From: Lineus longissimus
Lineage: Eukaryota > Nemertea > Pilidiophora > Heteronemertea > Lineidae
Reading direction: 5' to 3'
DNA: 64,000 bases
Assembly (NCBI RefSeq): GCF_910592395.1
Contig: NC_088325.1
Coordinates: 5,115,501-5,179,500, forward strand
This document shows, piece by piece, positions 17,882-29,584 of the stretch. Position 1 is the stretch's first letter, and every line of letters begins with the position of its first letter. The notes beneath the pieces were generated by a model. It did not search any database, was not told the origin of the DNA, and saw only the letters and a program-made list of their open reading frames with translations. A program made the position numbers and the translations under genes.

Positions 17882-18690
17882 AAGAATGGTCGAGTTGGCA
17901 CCAACGATGTGTTCTATTTCAATAATGGTCTAGAAGAAAATGTTGACGAATTCGATTATCTGGGAGTCCGTTTTAAACCCAACTTGAACTTCAATGTCGC
18001 AGTTAATCGTATGGTAGAACGTGGCCGGCGTAGTTATTATCAAGTTGAGTAAATTTAACTCTAACATTCGTGATACTTGCTTATTGTTCGACACCTATGT
18101 TGTTAATACCATAAGTTATGGGTGCGAAGTCTGGGGCAGCAGTAAATGCAGCCACCAAGAGACTTTCCACATGAAATGTTGTAAGCGTTTACAGTGTTTG
18201 CTATGATGAATTAGGAAGGTACCAAATTTGGGTAAGGTGTCATCTAGCAATATTAACATAGTGGCAAAAGTTGGAATATTCTGATCACCCACTGCTAAGT
18301 TCATTGTTTATGTCATTACGTTTTTGCTGATTTAGGTTAAATCAATTGGTGCATTAATATGAAGTCTATCCTTCACAGGTTAGGTGCGTCCAACTTTTGG
18401 CTGGCAAATAACGCCGGTGATAAGAATTATGTATTAAAATCCCTAGAAATAAGGATCAATGACTGTTTCATATAGGAATGGCGTAGCACTACTTAATTAT
18501 CGTAAGCTACAATTGTACAAAGACGAAGTGTCTCCTATTTTTGGCCTTCAGAAGTGTCTTGACTGTACTGGGTAGAAGCGTTTTAAACAGATAACAAGAT
18601 TCAGAACTTCTTCCCACTCCCTCATGATTGAGACTAGTGGACAACGAGGCATTCCTAGAAAAGTCCGTTTTTGCGAATTTGAATAATGTT
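17882..18690 (+). pseudogene. Decayed LINE (non-LTR) reverse transcriptase, C-terminal part
   Basis: Conceptual reading gives VDEFDYLGVRFKPNLNF and then, after a frameshift near 18045, LLFDTYVVNTISYGCEVWG ... HMKCCKRL. These match the conserved 'F-YLG--F' and 'LFD-LV-P---YG-EVWG ... H-KFCK' blocks near the end of LINE reverse transcriptases. Further down, SSHSLMIETSGQRGIPRK resembles the post-RT block 'SSH-L-IE-GR---IPR'. Stops and frameshifts make it a relic. The 5' part of the element is missing. Confidence 0.75.
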
Positions 18691-21080
18691 TACAGCTACA
18701 TACTGACTACCTTCATTGAAAATCAGTGCAATGATTTACAGCCAAAACCGCTGCAAAAATAACATCAGTTGCTTTTATTTAGAGGAAAATAGCCCGATTC
18801 AAATACATGTATATATTTTTGGCACTTCCGGTAAGAGGCTTCCAAGAATTCTAATTTGCATATTCCTCATGGACCTGCACGTTTTACACCTTTTTCTGAT
18901 ATAGTTCTATTTGGTAGGTGGTATTTTTGTTGGGAGATATCCGTTGAATACAAATTTAGTCGACTAGTACCCCATCTCAGAGTCACTAACCCATCTCAGA
19001 GTCACTAACTATAACATTCTACTTTGTTGCAGTTGATGTTCAGCATATTGTAAGTTTAGTACAACATTTATTACCTGAAATCAAAATCCGTGAATTTCAT
19101 TTGCTCTAACCTGTCATGTGGCGGGCATCATTTCGACATATACAGTAGTTCCTTGCATAGGTCACCGTCTGACCCAGGCCCGCTTTGAAAAAGTCCAGCG
19201 AAGTTGTCAATTTTTACCCTAACAATAGCGATGATGTCCATTTTACTCCAACAATAGAAATTGTTGACCCGACCTCTTAACCGACCTCAGGTTTTCCACT
19301 CGATGCTCTCATTTACGTCCGCAACGTGGGCAGCGTTGGGGCCGTTGATCCACACTCGTACTGTTCAACGATGTCAATATTAGACTTTTAGTCATGAAAT
19401 TGAAATTCAGGCCAAGCTTCACCGGCAGTCTCAATTACCGGCATGTCAAAGTAATGAATGAAGAAACGGCCATGAACAAAACACAGAAATCAAGGTTCAA
19501 ATGAGCAGGAAAACGCATACAAAATGTACATAAAGTTTTGTGGTCATTCTCTCAAATCCAGTTAATTACTTCCAATCGGTATTTACTATAATATGATAAC
19601 CTGATACCTTTTTTTCAAGTGTACATCGAAATGTCATTGTTTTATCTTACACATAAGGCTGTAGTGAAGCTCTGTTAATTCCCAGAACCATTCGAATATG
19701 TGTGATAGATACTTGTCATTTACCGGCACAAATCGAATAGAGAAATAAGATTGCCACTGTCTGAGGCATTGCCATAGCAGTTCCTCGCATAGCTCGCCGT
19801 CTGACCCAGACCTGATTTGAAATTTTTCTGTGTCCCTCGTAGTTGTCAATTTTTACTCAAACAATAGCGGGTTCTAGATGGGGCATTAATCACCCTTCGA
19901 CTGGGATTACAGACATAATTTGATCGTAATTGGTCTAACTATTCCCGCACAATAGTAGCAGGATAATGATGACTCAATAATACCGATAATTGACTGAGAC
20001 TTGTGTGAAGCGTTTGTCCGATCAGAATTTTGATAACTTGTTTCATGTGAAGTATTGGTGAATATGAAATTATCGCTCTTGTGCTCAGTATTCGCTGTTC
20101 CTGAGCCGTTGTTCATGTACATGTAAGGCCACGAATTCCTGATATCATCCTCATTCGCTAACCAGTCCCGAAAGGTTTGGATATCTTCGCGCGTACGCTG
20201 AAGGTGTCTGGGAATGGGCGTGACCTAAAAGGTGGGCCTGGATGTAGTTATCCAGATACCGAATGTTCTGACCCACCGAATAAGCATTCAGATGTCGTCT
20301 AAGGGCCGGGGCCCCTCCATCGGCGGATCAATACCGTCAGCATTCACACCATTATCATCTTCGCGGTCTCCGTCACCATTAGTATCCTAATCAGTTACCA
20401 TAGCCAAGCGCGGTGGCCAGCAACAGTGGCTCAGACCAAGATGCCAAAGACAAGAATTTTCCAACGAGTCATTTTGACAGATGGAACATGTGACAAACTT
20501 CTGGACTTAGTTCAGGTCATAGGCCTGGGGTGAATCTCTCAATCTCTTAATCTCTTAATCGCTATTGTTAGGTTATGAATCCAAATCTTGGTTGGACTTT
20601 TTCCAATTTAGATACGGCGAAGTATCATGGTGGTGAAAGGTCAGTTTTCCCACTGATTCAAGGCAAATATTATTTCAAGATCCCATAGACAATTTTGAAA
20701 AATGGAGTTCATTACGACACGTTGAAAGCTCCTCTTTAGCTGGATTAGCATAGGACTTAGCTGGATGGAAGGAGTCTTGGTAGCGCAAACGGAGGAGAAA
20801 ACAGCTTTGTAAAGAAAGAGTTCAGCTCCAAAGGGGCATTTTCACTGATAGCAATTTGACTAAGGGGGGGGGGGGGGCAATTGTACAGGGGGTTATTTTA
20901 CTGGGGGCAATTGTCTGGCCGGATATTTGTTTGTCCGGATGAAATTGTCCTTGAGAGAGGATCAGTGCTGATGCTGTGCGCACTGCTTTTGGAGTTGGAG
21001 ATGGAGATGGCCGTCTGCTCAATTATTGACGACAATGAAGGTCAACAAGTAGACCTTTGTCAATGAGCTAAAATTGAACA
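18691..21080. other. Intergenic DNA with short repeats, no gene seen
   Basis: Contains a small tandem duplication (CCATCTCAGAGTCACTAAC, 18975-19007). There is also a roughly 100-base dispersed pair (19147-19235 and 19778-19870, both with 'CGTCTGACCCAG' and 'AGTTGTCAATTTTTAC'), and a run of 15 or so G at 20863. No supported gene. Confidence 0.5.
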
Positions 21081-21081
21081 G

Positions 21082-21196
21082 AGTGACAAGGAAGATTATT
21101 TGCAGTTTTTAGATGAAGAGCCAGAATATCAAGAACAAATGGAATTGTTCTTTGCTTCATCAGATAAAATGTATCCATATCCCACTGAAAAGAATG
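21082..21196 (+). CDS. Possible orphan coding exon
   Basis: A 115-base stretch flanked by AACAG on the left and the strong donor G|GTAAGT on the right. It reads SDKEDYLQFLDEEPEYQEQM and continues to EKN with no stop, a composition that looks protein coding rather than random (acidic, aromatic). An in-frame TGA lies 18 bases upstream, before the acceptor. I do not recognise the family and see no partner exons nearby on the same strand. It may belong to a gene that mostly lies elsewhere, or be chance. Confidence 0.3.
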
Positions 21197-21816
21197 GTAA
21201 GTTGTCATTGAAATAATGCATCTGCCTTCCCTTCATTTACGCAGCAACATTTCATCCGTCGTAAGCATTCGACTGCTGCTACTCACTAGCCATTTCTAAG
21301 GGCAGTTTTGGTTTTGCGTTTGTGAGTGCTGCAGGATTTTAGGCGGACTTAGATAGTCAGTGATTATAATCCACTATACTGTCTAAATAGGCTTTGACAA
21401 CACATGTAACATGTTTCAACATTGCTCGCAAACGCCAGGAAACCTCCAGGACTGACATAACTGAGTATACCGGAACGCGCAGGCCCAATATCGATGCAAA
21501 ATGATTAGGGCGCAATTAATTTGCTATTCTGCTAGTTTCCAGAGGGAATTTCTCTGATTATACCTGGTATACGTTTGAAAAAGTAACAATTATCAATTCT
21601 TGATTGAGTTCAAGAAAAACAATTGTTTTCCCTCCCCATGCCACCAAAGCAGTTTTCCCTGAAAATTTTAAAATCTTGACTTCACCGATCGAAACCAAAA
21701 ACGGCCTACTAATGATATAAAAAATGGTTTGCCTTCGTGTCGGGCCATAGAACGAATGTGACGCGTAAGTGTGCTTTCCATACGCATGGTCAACCCCTCC
21801 CCCCTCCCTGTGTATG
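21197..21816. other. Intergenic DNA, nothing recognised
   Basis: No gene, strong hairpin or clear repeat is evident here apart from the sequence leading into the inverted-repeat element. Confidence 0.4.
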
Positions 21817-21818
21817 TA

Positions 21819-22784
21819 CAGTCCTTCAAAAAAGTAAATGGACACACAAAAATCAAATTTTCTTGAAAACGGCTGGTAATAAATCGATGCGGTTTGCTGC
21901 ATTTGATAGGGCATTTAGTTGTGCATCATGATATATACCACTTGGAAATTTGCTATTTTACCTATAAGTCAATTTTTTCGATTTATGAAAGGTCCCAAAA
22001 TCAACTTTTTTATCACGCATTTTTTGGGGGCAAATTTTATATTGACTGGAAGCTTCTGTTGAGTTATGAGTGAATATCTAAGAAATTCCACAGTTTTCAC
22101 TTGAATCTGCAACTTATTAACCCATTTGTGCAAAAGGGTTTTGTTACCCGGTCTTCTACTGCGGAGATGCCCCCTTGATATTATTCACCTGGCCAAGACA
22201 ACCGGAATCATGTCACCATTTCAATGGCCTTGTTTAATATGCCTATGAATATCTCTCCCAGGCCTGGATTTGGCAGCTGGACAATGGGTTCACCAATATT
22301 ATTTTACCCTCGCATTTACAATACATCAATGTTAACAACATTTCCACCCCCATTCAAAACCTCAGCCAATAAGGAATTAACACTCGGGCTGCATGTTGAA
22401 ACTGACATAATTGGCTATGGTCGACTTCTCCAAAGTAATTCCAAAGTCAATAAACAAGGTGCAAAATGTTGACAGAAAATGCTGTTTTCCCACCAATTAA
22501 CACAAGATATTTTCATCACCTTGATTGGGACGTGGGTTTTTCATCATGGTGATTCATCCTATCAAGAAAAAGTACGAAAAAAATCGGAAACGAAAAAGTT
22601 GATTTTGGGGCCTTTTGTAAATCAATAAAAGTCGGTATTAGATAAAATGGCTAATTTTTATGTGGTAGATACCATGATGCACAACTAAATGTCCTATCAA
22701 ATGCAGCAAAGCGAATCGATTTATCACCAGCCGTTTTCAAGAAAATTTGATATTTGTGTGTCCATTTACTTTTTTGAAGGATTG
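21819..22784. mobile_element. Non-autonomous Tc1/mariner-type element, 966 bp with about 200-base inverted ends
   Basis: The left end CAGTCCTTCAAAAAAGT and the right end ACTTTTTTGAAGGATTG are inverted copies with one difference, and each is flanked by TA, the target duplicated by Tc1/mariner elements. The inverted arms continue for about 200 bases on each side with scattered mismatches (both carry GTTGTGCATCATG or its reverse). The centre, about 22030-22560, has no transposase, so mobility would need a helper. Confidence 0.75.
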
Positions 22785-22789
22785 TACAT

Positions 22790-24210
22790 GTAATACTTTT
22801 AAACGACCCATTAGCGACCATACCCATAAAACCAGCGAAGCTACCAGGCCGTCAGGTCCCTAGTTTCTAAATATCACAGAGTTAAAATAAGATAGGCCTA
22901 ATTGAATGCAGGAATGGTATTTATTGTTGGTCGTGTATCTAAGCCAAAAAAGTATGGTCATTAAGCACCATTCATGGGTTGATGTGAATTGTTTTAATGT
23001 GGCCTATTTTGGGAGGCGCTATTATTTTTCACAGGTTTTCTGGAAATCTGACCTTTTTGACCAAGTCGGAGAAATGTCGGATAAATCAGATATAAAGTTA
23101 GAGAAAATGTTAACAAATCGAAAAAAGACAGCTACTTGTGTTTACATCCTGGTTAACTTTCGAAACATGTTTTGCAGGACAAGTGCTGTCAATTACAGAG
23201 AGATGTCCTGATTTGCGAGGTCAAATTGAATAGAGGCAACCAATTTGGGACCAATACTAGTGTCCAAGCCAAAATGACTATCACTCGGATGTAGTCTAAT
23301 GCCTCATAAATCCCACTCGAGTGGTTTTGTGTATTACCCAACCGATCTATGTATGCCTTTATTGCGAACTAAAGATATAATTCATATTCATTCCTCAGCC
23401 AGGGCAGGGCTGGTGACCGTCCTTTACGTCATGAAACTCGACTTGCTATTTCGGTATAGCACCAGCAAACTACATTGCCTTCATGTACGCAATGTATAAC
23501 AAATCCTTTCATTCAAGCTGAGGTAATGTGCTATTTTGAGGTAAGGGTTTAAATCCACCGGAATGGAGTTCAAATAGCCTAAAATGAAAAACGTATTCAA
23601 ATGAATTTTGCGGCCGAATCTGCTAAAATCGGCGTGACGTCTATGATGGTCACCACTTGCCTCATAGATGACGTTAATAGCAATGTATACAATGTATCAT
23701 GCTATGCGCGGGCGCCACCTACCTGTTCGTCGGTGTCGTTCCAACTTCCACAAGTATGGACAACCACCATGACATATGTGCAACTTTAAGAGGGTTCAGA
23801 TCGGTCTCAAAAGAGTGTCAGCAAAACTACGGCCACCTGACTGTCACTGGGGGAATTTTAGTAAGAGAGACAGACGTCTTAACTCCATCCTCGCGGTTTG
23901 GTGGTTCTGGCACTTTTTTCATTAATTATTTCCAAGGCACCACTTTTGAGGTGTTACGGTTCCAACCCGCTGACGTGAAGTTATACATGCACTTGAAAAA
24001 TATTACTCATACAGACCATGCTTAATTCTGATTATATTTTTGAATATAAAAATGTTGCAACCTCCCCCCTAAACAGTGCAAGGAAAGTGATATTTTTCAA
24101 ATGGACTATTGTCAGTTTAACCTCGACCAGACCTTTTTTCATCGCTGCGTGACCACATACGTATTACCCTAGCCTAAATCAGCGCTGACTACTCAGATAC
24201 CGATACACTA
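22790..24210. other. Intergenic DNA downstream of the minus-strand receptor, no gene seen
   Basis: Reading frames here are short and unsupported by splice signals or recognisable domains. The segment directly precedes the receptor's last exon on the minus strand, so its right part may hold that gene's 3' untranslated region. Confidence 0.4.
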
Positions 24211-24934
24211 CTATTCCAGACATGGCTTTACATGTCTGAGGTCCAGATATTCTGCATGCTGAACTGGCTCTACTCGACCTAAATTGGCATATGTTGACAC
24301 TTGGCTATGAGCCATATCGTCATTTGAGTGACTTTGGGGCCGCTTATTGTCCTCATCGGATTGGCTTGAACTGCTTTCGGTTGTGCTCTGGCCAGTTTGT
24401 CCCTGAATGGGGATTGATAAGTTGCTATCATTGTCTTCAGGCTCCTGTCTCTCCTGACCGATTTTCTTCTTGCTTAAGACATCCTGCCCGAACTGCTCAT
24501 ATGGGGTTGCGAACTCCATTTGATGATCCTGAGGTTCGGGAGGTGGGTTTTCGCCCAAATCATTTTGCAGCCTTCTCGAAGGACTATCCACGTAGTCGTA
24601 GGCGTATACGTCTACTTCATCATCTGAGCTCGTGGGCTCGTTCCCAAGGACTGCGCGTACTGGATTCTGATGCCCTATAGCCATTGGCAGTGCAGCATTC
24701 TGGTCGGGCGGGCGTTTTGGGTGAAATTCATCATTTTCGTATTCAGTCCCAGTATTCGCGTTGGGATGTACAGAGCCATTTCCGGCTGTTTTAAATTCAA
24801 TCCTCGTATTGTCGTAATCTGCGGTGTCATTTGTAGATAGCTGATTCACCCTGATTCTTGTATCATCTTTATCTGCGGTGCCATTTATAGGTCGAAGACT
24901 CTGCCTCGTCCCCCATCGCGCCAGTGCACGTTTC
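24211..24934 (-). CDS. IgSF receptor (minus gene): cytoplasmic-tail terminal exon
   Basis: The acceptor CTTCCGCAG lies at 24935-24943; coding begins with one base that completes a Trp codon from the membrane exon, then KRALARWGTRQ, the basic stop-transfer, and ends at TAG 24211-24213. The tail of about 240 residues is polar and acidic with no globular domain. It carries tyrosine motifs: VYAYDYVD, STYANLG and EYLDLRHVK, which could be phosphorylated and bind SH2 proteins. Two imperfect repeats (NGTADKDDTRI and NDTADYDNTRI) lie near its start. It is the cytoplasmic part of the Ig/FN3 receptor encoded upstream. Confidence 0.75.
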
Positions 24935-25311
24935 CTGCGGAAGTAAAAACCGCGTTAATAGACCTGGCAAATGTGCTTAAATTAACGCAACCAATAAACG
25001 TGGAAGTAGGAGTAACATGCTACACTGCGACTGCATTCACTTTGAATATACAGAATCATAGCGTTTAGTTTTCCTTAATATTTTGTCACTTTCACGCGAC
25101 TTGCGTGTTCCCGTCGCAGATCTTGGGCTCAGGAAGTTGTACTTGCCCTTGCCTTTCTCTATTAGAGATGTTCCCCCGTCGTAGATGTGGCGCTTGACTT
25201 ACATGAGGTCGCTTCGTGTATTGATATCCTGCGGTGTTTTGATTGTATATCTTATGCGATCATCGAGAAACTAGTGTTTGTGACTATGTTTCAGACTGTA
25301 CAGTATCTTAC

Positions 25312-25390
25312 CACAAAACAAATACAGCAATGGTGCCTGCTACAGGTACAATGACTCCTCCTACTACCACACCGCCAACAAGAGGAAAAA
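25312..25390 (-). CDS. IgSF receptor (minus gene): transmembrane exon
   Basis: A 79-base exon with acceptor TTTAACAG and donor GTAAGA. It reads FPLVGGVVVGGVIVPVAGTI and then AVFVL, an unbroken hydrophobic helix with GxxxG spacing that may favour helix pairing. Its phases are 1 on entry and 2 on exit; these match the FN3 exon before it and the tail exon after it exactly, which is strong evidence that the three are joined. Confidence 0.8.
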
Positions 25391-25669
25391 CTGTTAAAAA
25401 ACAATAACCGCATTTTGATTAAATCTTCATCATACTTGGCATTTTTAGTGAGGAGAGCTTACAGTAAAGATGAATACATTTGCAATCGACTTGGTTTCGC
25501 AGTAGCCTTGGTCATCTTGATCCGAGCTACTGAGGTCTACTAATGTATGTTGCACTTTATACATGCTATGTGTTAAAAATATATGATCTCGGAAAGCTTT
25601 GCTGTGCAACACCATAGCCAGGGATGTGACGAAGACAAACGGTTTAATTAGCTAGTGATAAAAATGCGG

Positions 25670-25983
25670 GTAACCAGTTTCTGAACTCAGACCAGTTGGG
25701 GTCAACTGTCTGGTTGGCCAAAAACTGCATCGATATACTGTCTCAGTCACTGAGATCAAAATGGTATGTTTGTTGTGCTTTCGCTACCACCAGCTACATT
25801 TAGTTACGAAAAAGGCTGCAATGTTATTATTTGGCTTAGGCGCGGTGTAATTCCTGCAGTCTCCAGTGCCGTCCTGGCAGTACACGATCTTAAGTGCCGT
25901 ATATGTACCAGTCACTTGTTTCCAGCGCACCGTTACCATGTTGTCTATCCGGTTCACATCTATGAGGGTCGTTCGGGGTTTCT
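25670..25983 (-). pseudogene. FN3-like exon, apparently degenerate
   Basis: After acceptor TTCTTCTGCAG (25984-25994) the sequence reads KPRTTLIDVNRIDNMVTVRW and continues through TALKIVYCQDG, the A to C' strands of a fibronectin type III domain, in phase 1 like its neighbours. The frame then hits a stop near 25776. FN3-like words resume in other frames (ANQTVDPNWSEF), so the exon seems to have lost its frame. The FN3 exon upstream splices equally well to this exon or to the membrane exon, so it may be skipped. Confidence 0.45.
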
Positions 25984-26336
25984 CTGCAGAAGAACAATAG
26001 TTCCCGAAAAAGACATTGTGCAGTGGCTCAGTCTGTTCAGAGGTCGGTGTAATATTTTAATGTGGTTCCCCATATTTCTTCGTTTCCAATAATACACTAT
26101 ACAGCTAAAGAGATCAAGACTTGCAATAGGGAAATACACATGAAACAATCTGTAATGCGAAAACACGGAAACAACTAAATAAGTCACACCAGTTCAAAGC
26201 CTTAATGCGCTACTGAGAGTAATGATTCATAGAAACCGCTGATATACATTTAATGGTTTTCGCAAGAGGTGATTAACTGGAGCTCAGTGATGAACTGAAT
26301 TCCGAATGGGTGTGTCTATTAGAAAAAAACACAAAC

Positions 26337-26654
26337 CTGGTGTTTTCCCAGATGTTATGTTGCTGAAGTTACTCGCCTGAGTTCCCACGTTAGAATTCTT
26401 GCTGCGCACCCGAAACATATACCAGACATTCGACTCAAGACCCATAACCTTGTGATACACGGCTATCTTGAGACCTGGATCAGTTATTCCTCCTTGAGGA
26501 GCCTCCGAGGCAACATCCCACTTCTCAGAAAACTGCTTGTATTGGACGTAAAATCTCTGCTCTGATTCACCATTGAATTCTGAGATCCATTCGAGAGTAA
26601 CTGTTACGGCAGTTGTGTTCACTACTTTGAGTTTGCTGGGTGCAGAGGGTGGCC
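26337..26654 (-). CDS. IgSF receptor (minus gene): fibronectin type III exon
   Basis: The exon is 318 bases, phase 1 to 1, with acceptor ATTTAAG and donor GTTTGT. It starts PPSAPSKLKVVNTTAVTVTL, then EW, RFYVQYKQFSEKW, VMGLESNVWYMFRVRSKNS and NITSGKTPG: the proline start, B-strand tryptophan, C-strand 'Y-VQYK' and F-strand 'Y-FRV-A/SKN' of an FN3 domain. One exon therefore encodes one whole extracellular domain placed next to the membrane segment. The donor is not the best consensus. Confidence 0.8.
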
Positions 26655-26861
26655 CTTAAATGAAGTAGCGGTTGCGACCTCAGTTATGGGATGGTTGTGC
26701 CAATTCTGGTGTCTGTACTTCGGGCCGTTAACTCGTCTTACTGGGGTACTAAGGTGAAGTGCCATGAGCAACTGTTCCGAACCAGCTGGATGTGGCGCAA
26801 TAAGTCCCATTATCAAGAACAGAAAACATAGCAATAAGAAAAAAACGAAGGATGTACTTAC

Positions 26862-27130
26862 TAACGACAACAAAATCATGTGCATTGCTTGACTTAGATC
26901 CAGCATCATTTTTTGCGACACATACATATTTACCAGCATGCCCGAGGGTGACGGGTGTAATTAGAAGAGCACCGTATGCATCGGTCTCTGGTGATAGAGG
27001 TTCGCCATTCTAGTCCACGTGAAAGTGACTGGTTTCGTCACGTTGACATTTTCGGCCCTGCAGGTGAGGTTTGCAGTGTCTCCCACATTGACCGGCAATT
27101 GAATTGTGACTGTTGGGCTGAGGGGTGAAA
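26862..27130 (-). pseudogene. IgSF receptor (minus gene): Ig-domain exon with a one-base deletion
   Basis: Acceptor CTTATTTCAG and donor GTAAGT bound 269 bases. The first part reads SPLSPTVTIQLPVNVGDTAN and LTCRAENV ... FTWTR; the second, in another frame, reads TDAYGALLITPV ... AGKYVCVAKNDAGSK, giving both Ig cysteines, the core tryptophan and the 'G-Y-C-A-N--G' F strand. A phase 1 to 1 exon here should be 270 bases, so one base is missing near 27008-27012. This is either a sequencing error or an inactivating mutation. Earlier exons of this gene were not found. Confidence 0.7.
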
Positions 27131-28020
27131 CTGAAATAAGGGGAGAGAGGGTAGTCAGCAGCTTGAAAGGGTAATAAGCTTGAAGGTTTCGGTTCACCTA
27201 CGGCAAGCACATTTTAAAAGCGGCGATCCTCTGAACTAATGCTTACTTCACACCATTTACATGCAGTTTTCCCTTCAACACAAATATAGTCTTTTCAAAA
27301 ATGTATTTCAATGACGTATGCGGCTTGCATGGTCGGTCAATTAGAGATAGACAATTGACCACAAGTTGACGCAAGTGACCGCAGAATATCTGAAGAGCTT
27401 TGGCAGTGGCGGGAATGACGTGAATTACAATAACAAAGTTGTAACTTGCGATCGCCACGCGATATTCTTAGATTTGTGTTACAAGTTTTCTCTTTTATGG
27501 ATGGATATATTTGAAAAATTATTTTTGTAAAATATAGCCATCAGTGCATTTCAGATCCCAACGACCACTTTTTAAAAATATTTGGAAGGCAATAGGCAAT
27601 ATTTAAAAAATCGTAAACCAATGCCTTTTAGGACATTAATTTGTTAAAACCAATAAAGGGAATGTAGTTTTAGAAAAAAAACGGATCGTTAGCACCTGCA
27701 CGCACCATCTCTTTGATGTGTGAGTCAAAATCTGAAACGGATATGTCGCATCGTGAAGTCTGTAGGATTGTTCATATCTCAAATTATGACCTCTTATTAA
27801 AAGCTAATTAACTCTATTCTAATTGGTCAAAATTGATATTTCTTTTTGCATATGGGAAGGTAAAGGTTGAAACTAAAACATACATTGAAATAAATAGATA
27901 CCCTTTTTGAGTAATATGTTATTTTTGTTGGAAGCGCACACTTGATGTATCATAGGTGAACCCCAGCCTTAAGTAAGCCCACATCTTATTTGTGTCTTTC
28001 TAAAATCCCCGATACGCTAA
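27131..28020. other. Intron or 5' region of the minus receptor, no exon recognised
   Basis: AT-rich sequence with short random frames. The upstream exons of the receptor (more Ig domains, signal peptide) would be expected at higher coordinates on this strand but none could be recognised up to 32,230. Confidence 0.35.
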
Positions 28021-28134
28021 CGCAAACGCCTGTCCCCTTGTTCGACATCGTGATCAAGAGCTCGAACAATGGGATAGGCGTTCACGTTGGCGTCTCGGGA
28101 GCTTTACTCCCTAATACCGGGTATAGATGGCGGG
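28021..28134. repeat. Dispersed structured repeat, copy 1
   Basis: About 115 bases that recur at 41213-41334. The unit holds two hairpins: CCTTGTTCGA ... TCGAACAATGG, enclosed by AACGCC and GGCGTT, and then GGGAG-CTTTA-CTCCC, followed by ACCGGGTATAGATGGCGGG. Confidence 0.7.
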
Positions 28135-28561
28135 GAATCAGTCTGCCATCGCCCGACCTAAATACGAACTTTGCTAAACTCGAATCACACTAATAGCGAC
28201 CGTCAACGGTGTGATATGGACGCACTCTTACCATGTATTGCGGATCGGGTATAATCCAAAAATAACAAATATCGAGGTTTTTTTTATAACACACTTAATC
28301 AGGTTAATGTTTATTTCTTAATGCTTATTCGGAATCATCAAAGGCCAACGCGTTAAACAAACGCATCGATTGTCATCAACATACTTATGATAGGAGAAGA
28401 GCCCGTCCAGGAAGGACACTCACTAAATGAATTGCTTGTGGTCCGCATAGATGATTTTTTTGCAAAAGATAGGCAACGGCGAAGCTTATCCACCTCCTAT
28501 GTTTCATTGTGGAACTGACAACTATCAAAAATATCGAGCACGCTGATCATCAGTAAAATAA

Positions 28562-28631
28562 TAGCAACATTTTACCAACATTTTACCAACATTTTACCAA
28601 CATTTTTACAACAATTTTGCAACAAGCCCTT
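28562..28631. repeat. Tandem 14-base repeat (AACATTTTACC units)
   Basis: The word CAACATTTTACCAA is repeated about four times, degenerating into CAACATTTTTACAA and CAATTTTGCAACAA. It borders a small Harbinger-derived element that is rich in the same words. Confidence 0.7.
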
Positions 28632-28634
28632 CAA

Positions 28635-29315
28635 GGCCTTGTGTACACTAGCAAGAAAATAGCAACAAATTAGCAACATTTTTACAACATGTTCATGGTA
28701 AATTGTTGCAAACTTTTTAGTGGGAACAAAGGGAAAAAGGTATTTTGGAGGGAAAATGGATGATTCCAAGGAGAGAAGATGTGTTTTGAGTGCTTCTGCA
28801 GCAATTTTAGCTGTCATTGTTGAGAGGCGGGGGAGGGGGCGAAATAAACCAAAGAGAATATGGACCAGGCCGTGGATCAAAATGAGGGTGGATCATGGGG
28901 CATATCACTGCCTGTTAAAGGAGTTGCGGCTGACTGACAACTCATCATACAAAAACTTCCTGCGAATGGATGAAACTTCTTGAAAAGGTTTCACCACCCA
29001 TTACGAAGCAAGACACTCACTTGAGAGTTGCTATACCAGCTGCTTGTTCAAGTCACATGACCTCAGGTAGATCACATGACGCAAATCCTATTTCTGATTG
29101 GCTGAAGAGTTTGCAACATTTTTACAACATGCAACAAAGAATTGCATTGCATTTAATTTGCAACAATTTTACAACATGTTGTAAGACGCGTTTTGCTCTC
29201 TACACACTACGCAACATTTTTGCAACATTTGTTGCAACTGGAAATGTTGTAAACATTTGTTGCAACTGGAAATGTTGTAAACATTTTGCTAATATTTTAC
29301 TAGTGTACACAGGCC
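28635..29315 (+). mobile_element. Small Harbinger-derived element with transposase N-terminal fragment
   Basis: Ends GGCCTTGTGTACACTAG and CTAGTGTACACAGGCC are inverted repeats. Inside them are several copies of GCAACATTTTTACAAC in both orientations. The centre reads RIWTRPWIKMRVDHGAYHCL then LLKELRLTDNSSYKNFLRM, the well-known N-terminal block of PIF/Harbinger transposases ('W-RPW-----GAY--L--ELRL-D---Y-NFLRM'), then in the next frame KLLEKVSPPITKQDTHLR. The nuclease part is absent, so this is an internally deleted derivative. Confidence 0.7.
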
Positions 29316-29584
29316 TTAATGGTCGGACTTATCGCGCCCCCTGCAAACTAACATGAAAATAACCGTTTAATAGATTATACTGTCGAAAGGTATCGAAAAA
29401 CGTACGAAAGGTCTCGAAATTCAAGAACTCGAGACTTTACGAGAGGCATCGCCACTGGGCGTGTAATCCGATTAAGCGTCCCTGCCCTTTCAAGTGATTT
29501 ACGAGAGATTTCGTGACCGATGCATATTTCGAGAGTTTTTCGAGAGAAAAACGAGAGTTGGTATTCGTAGTGCATGGCTGCGGT

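Noticed and set aside
24291-24680. 129-codon frame on the plus strand
   Set aside because: Lies opposite the well-supported receptor tail exon and is a shadow of its composition.
26622-26939. 105-codon minus-strand frame beside the FN3 exon
   Set aside because: It crosses an intron and reads the Ig exon in a wrong frame; the spliced model explains the sequence better.
28562-28631. CRISPR-like array
   Set aside because: Short units without unique spacers in an animal genome; it is a simple tandem repeat.
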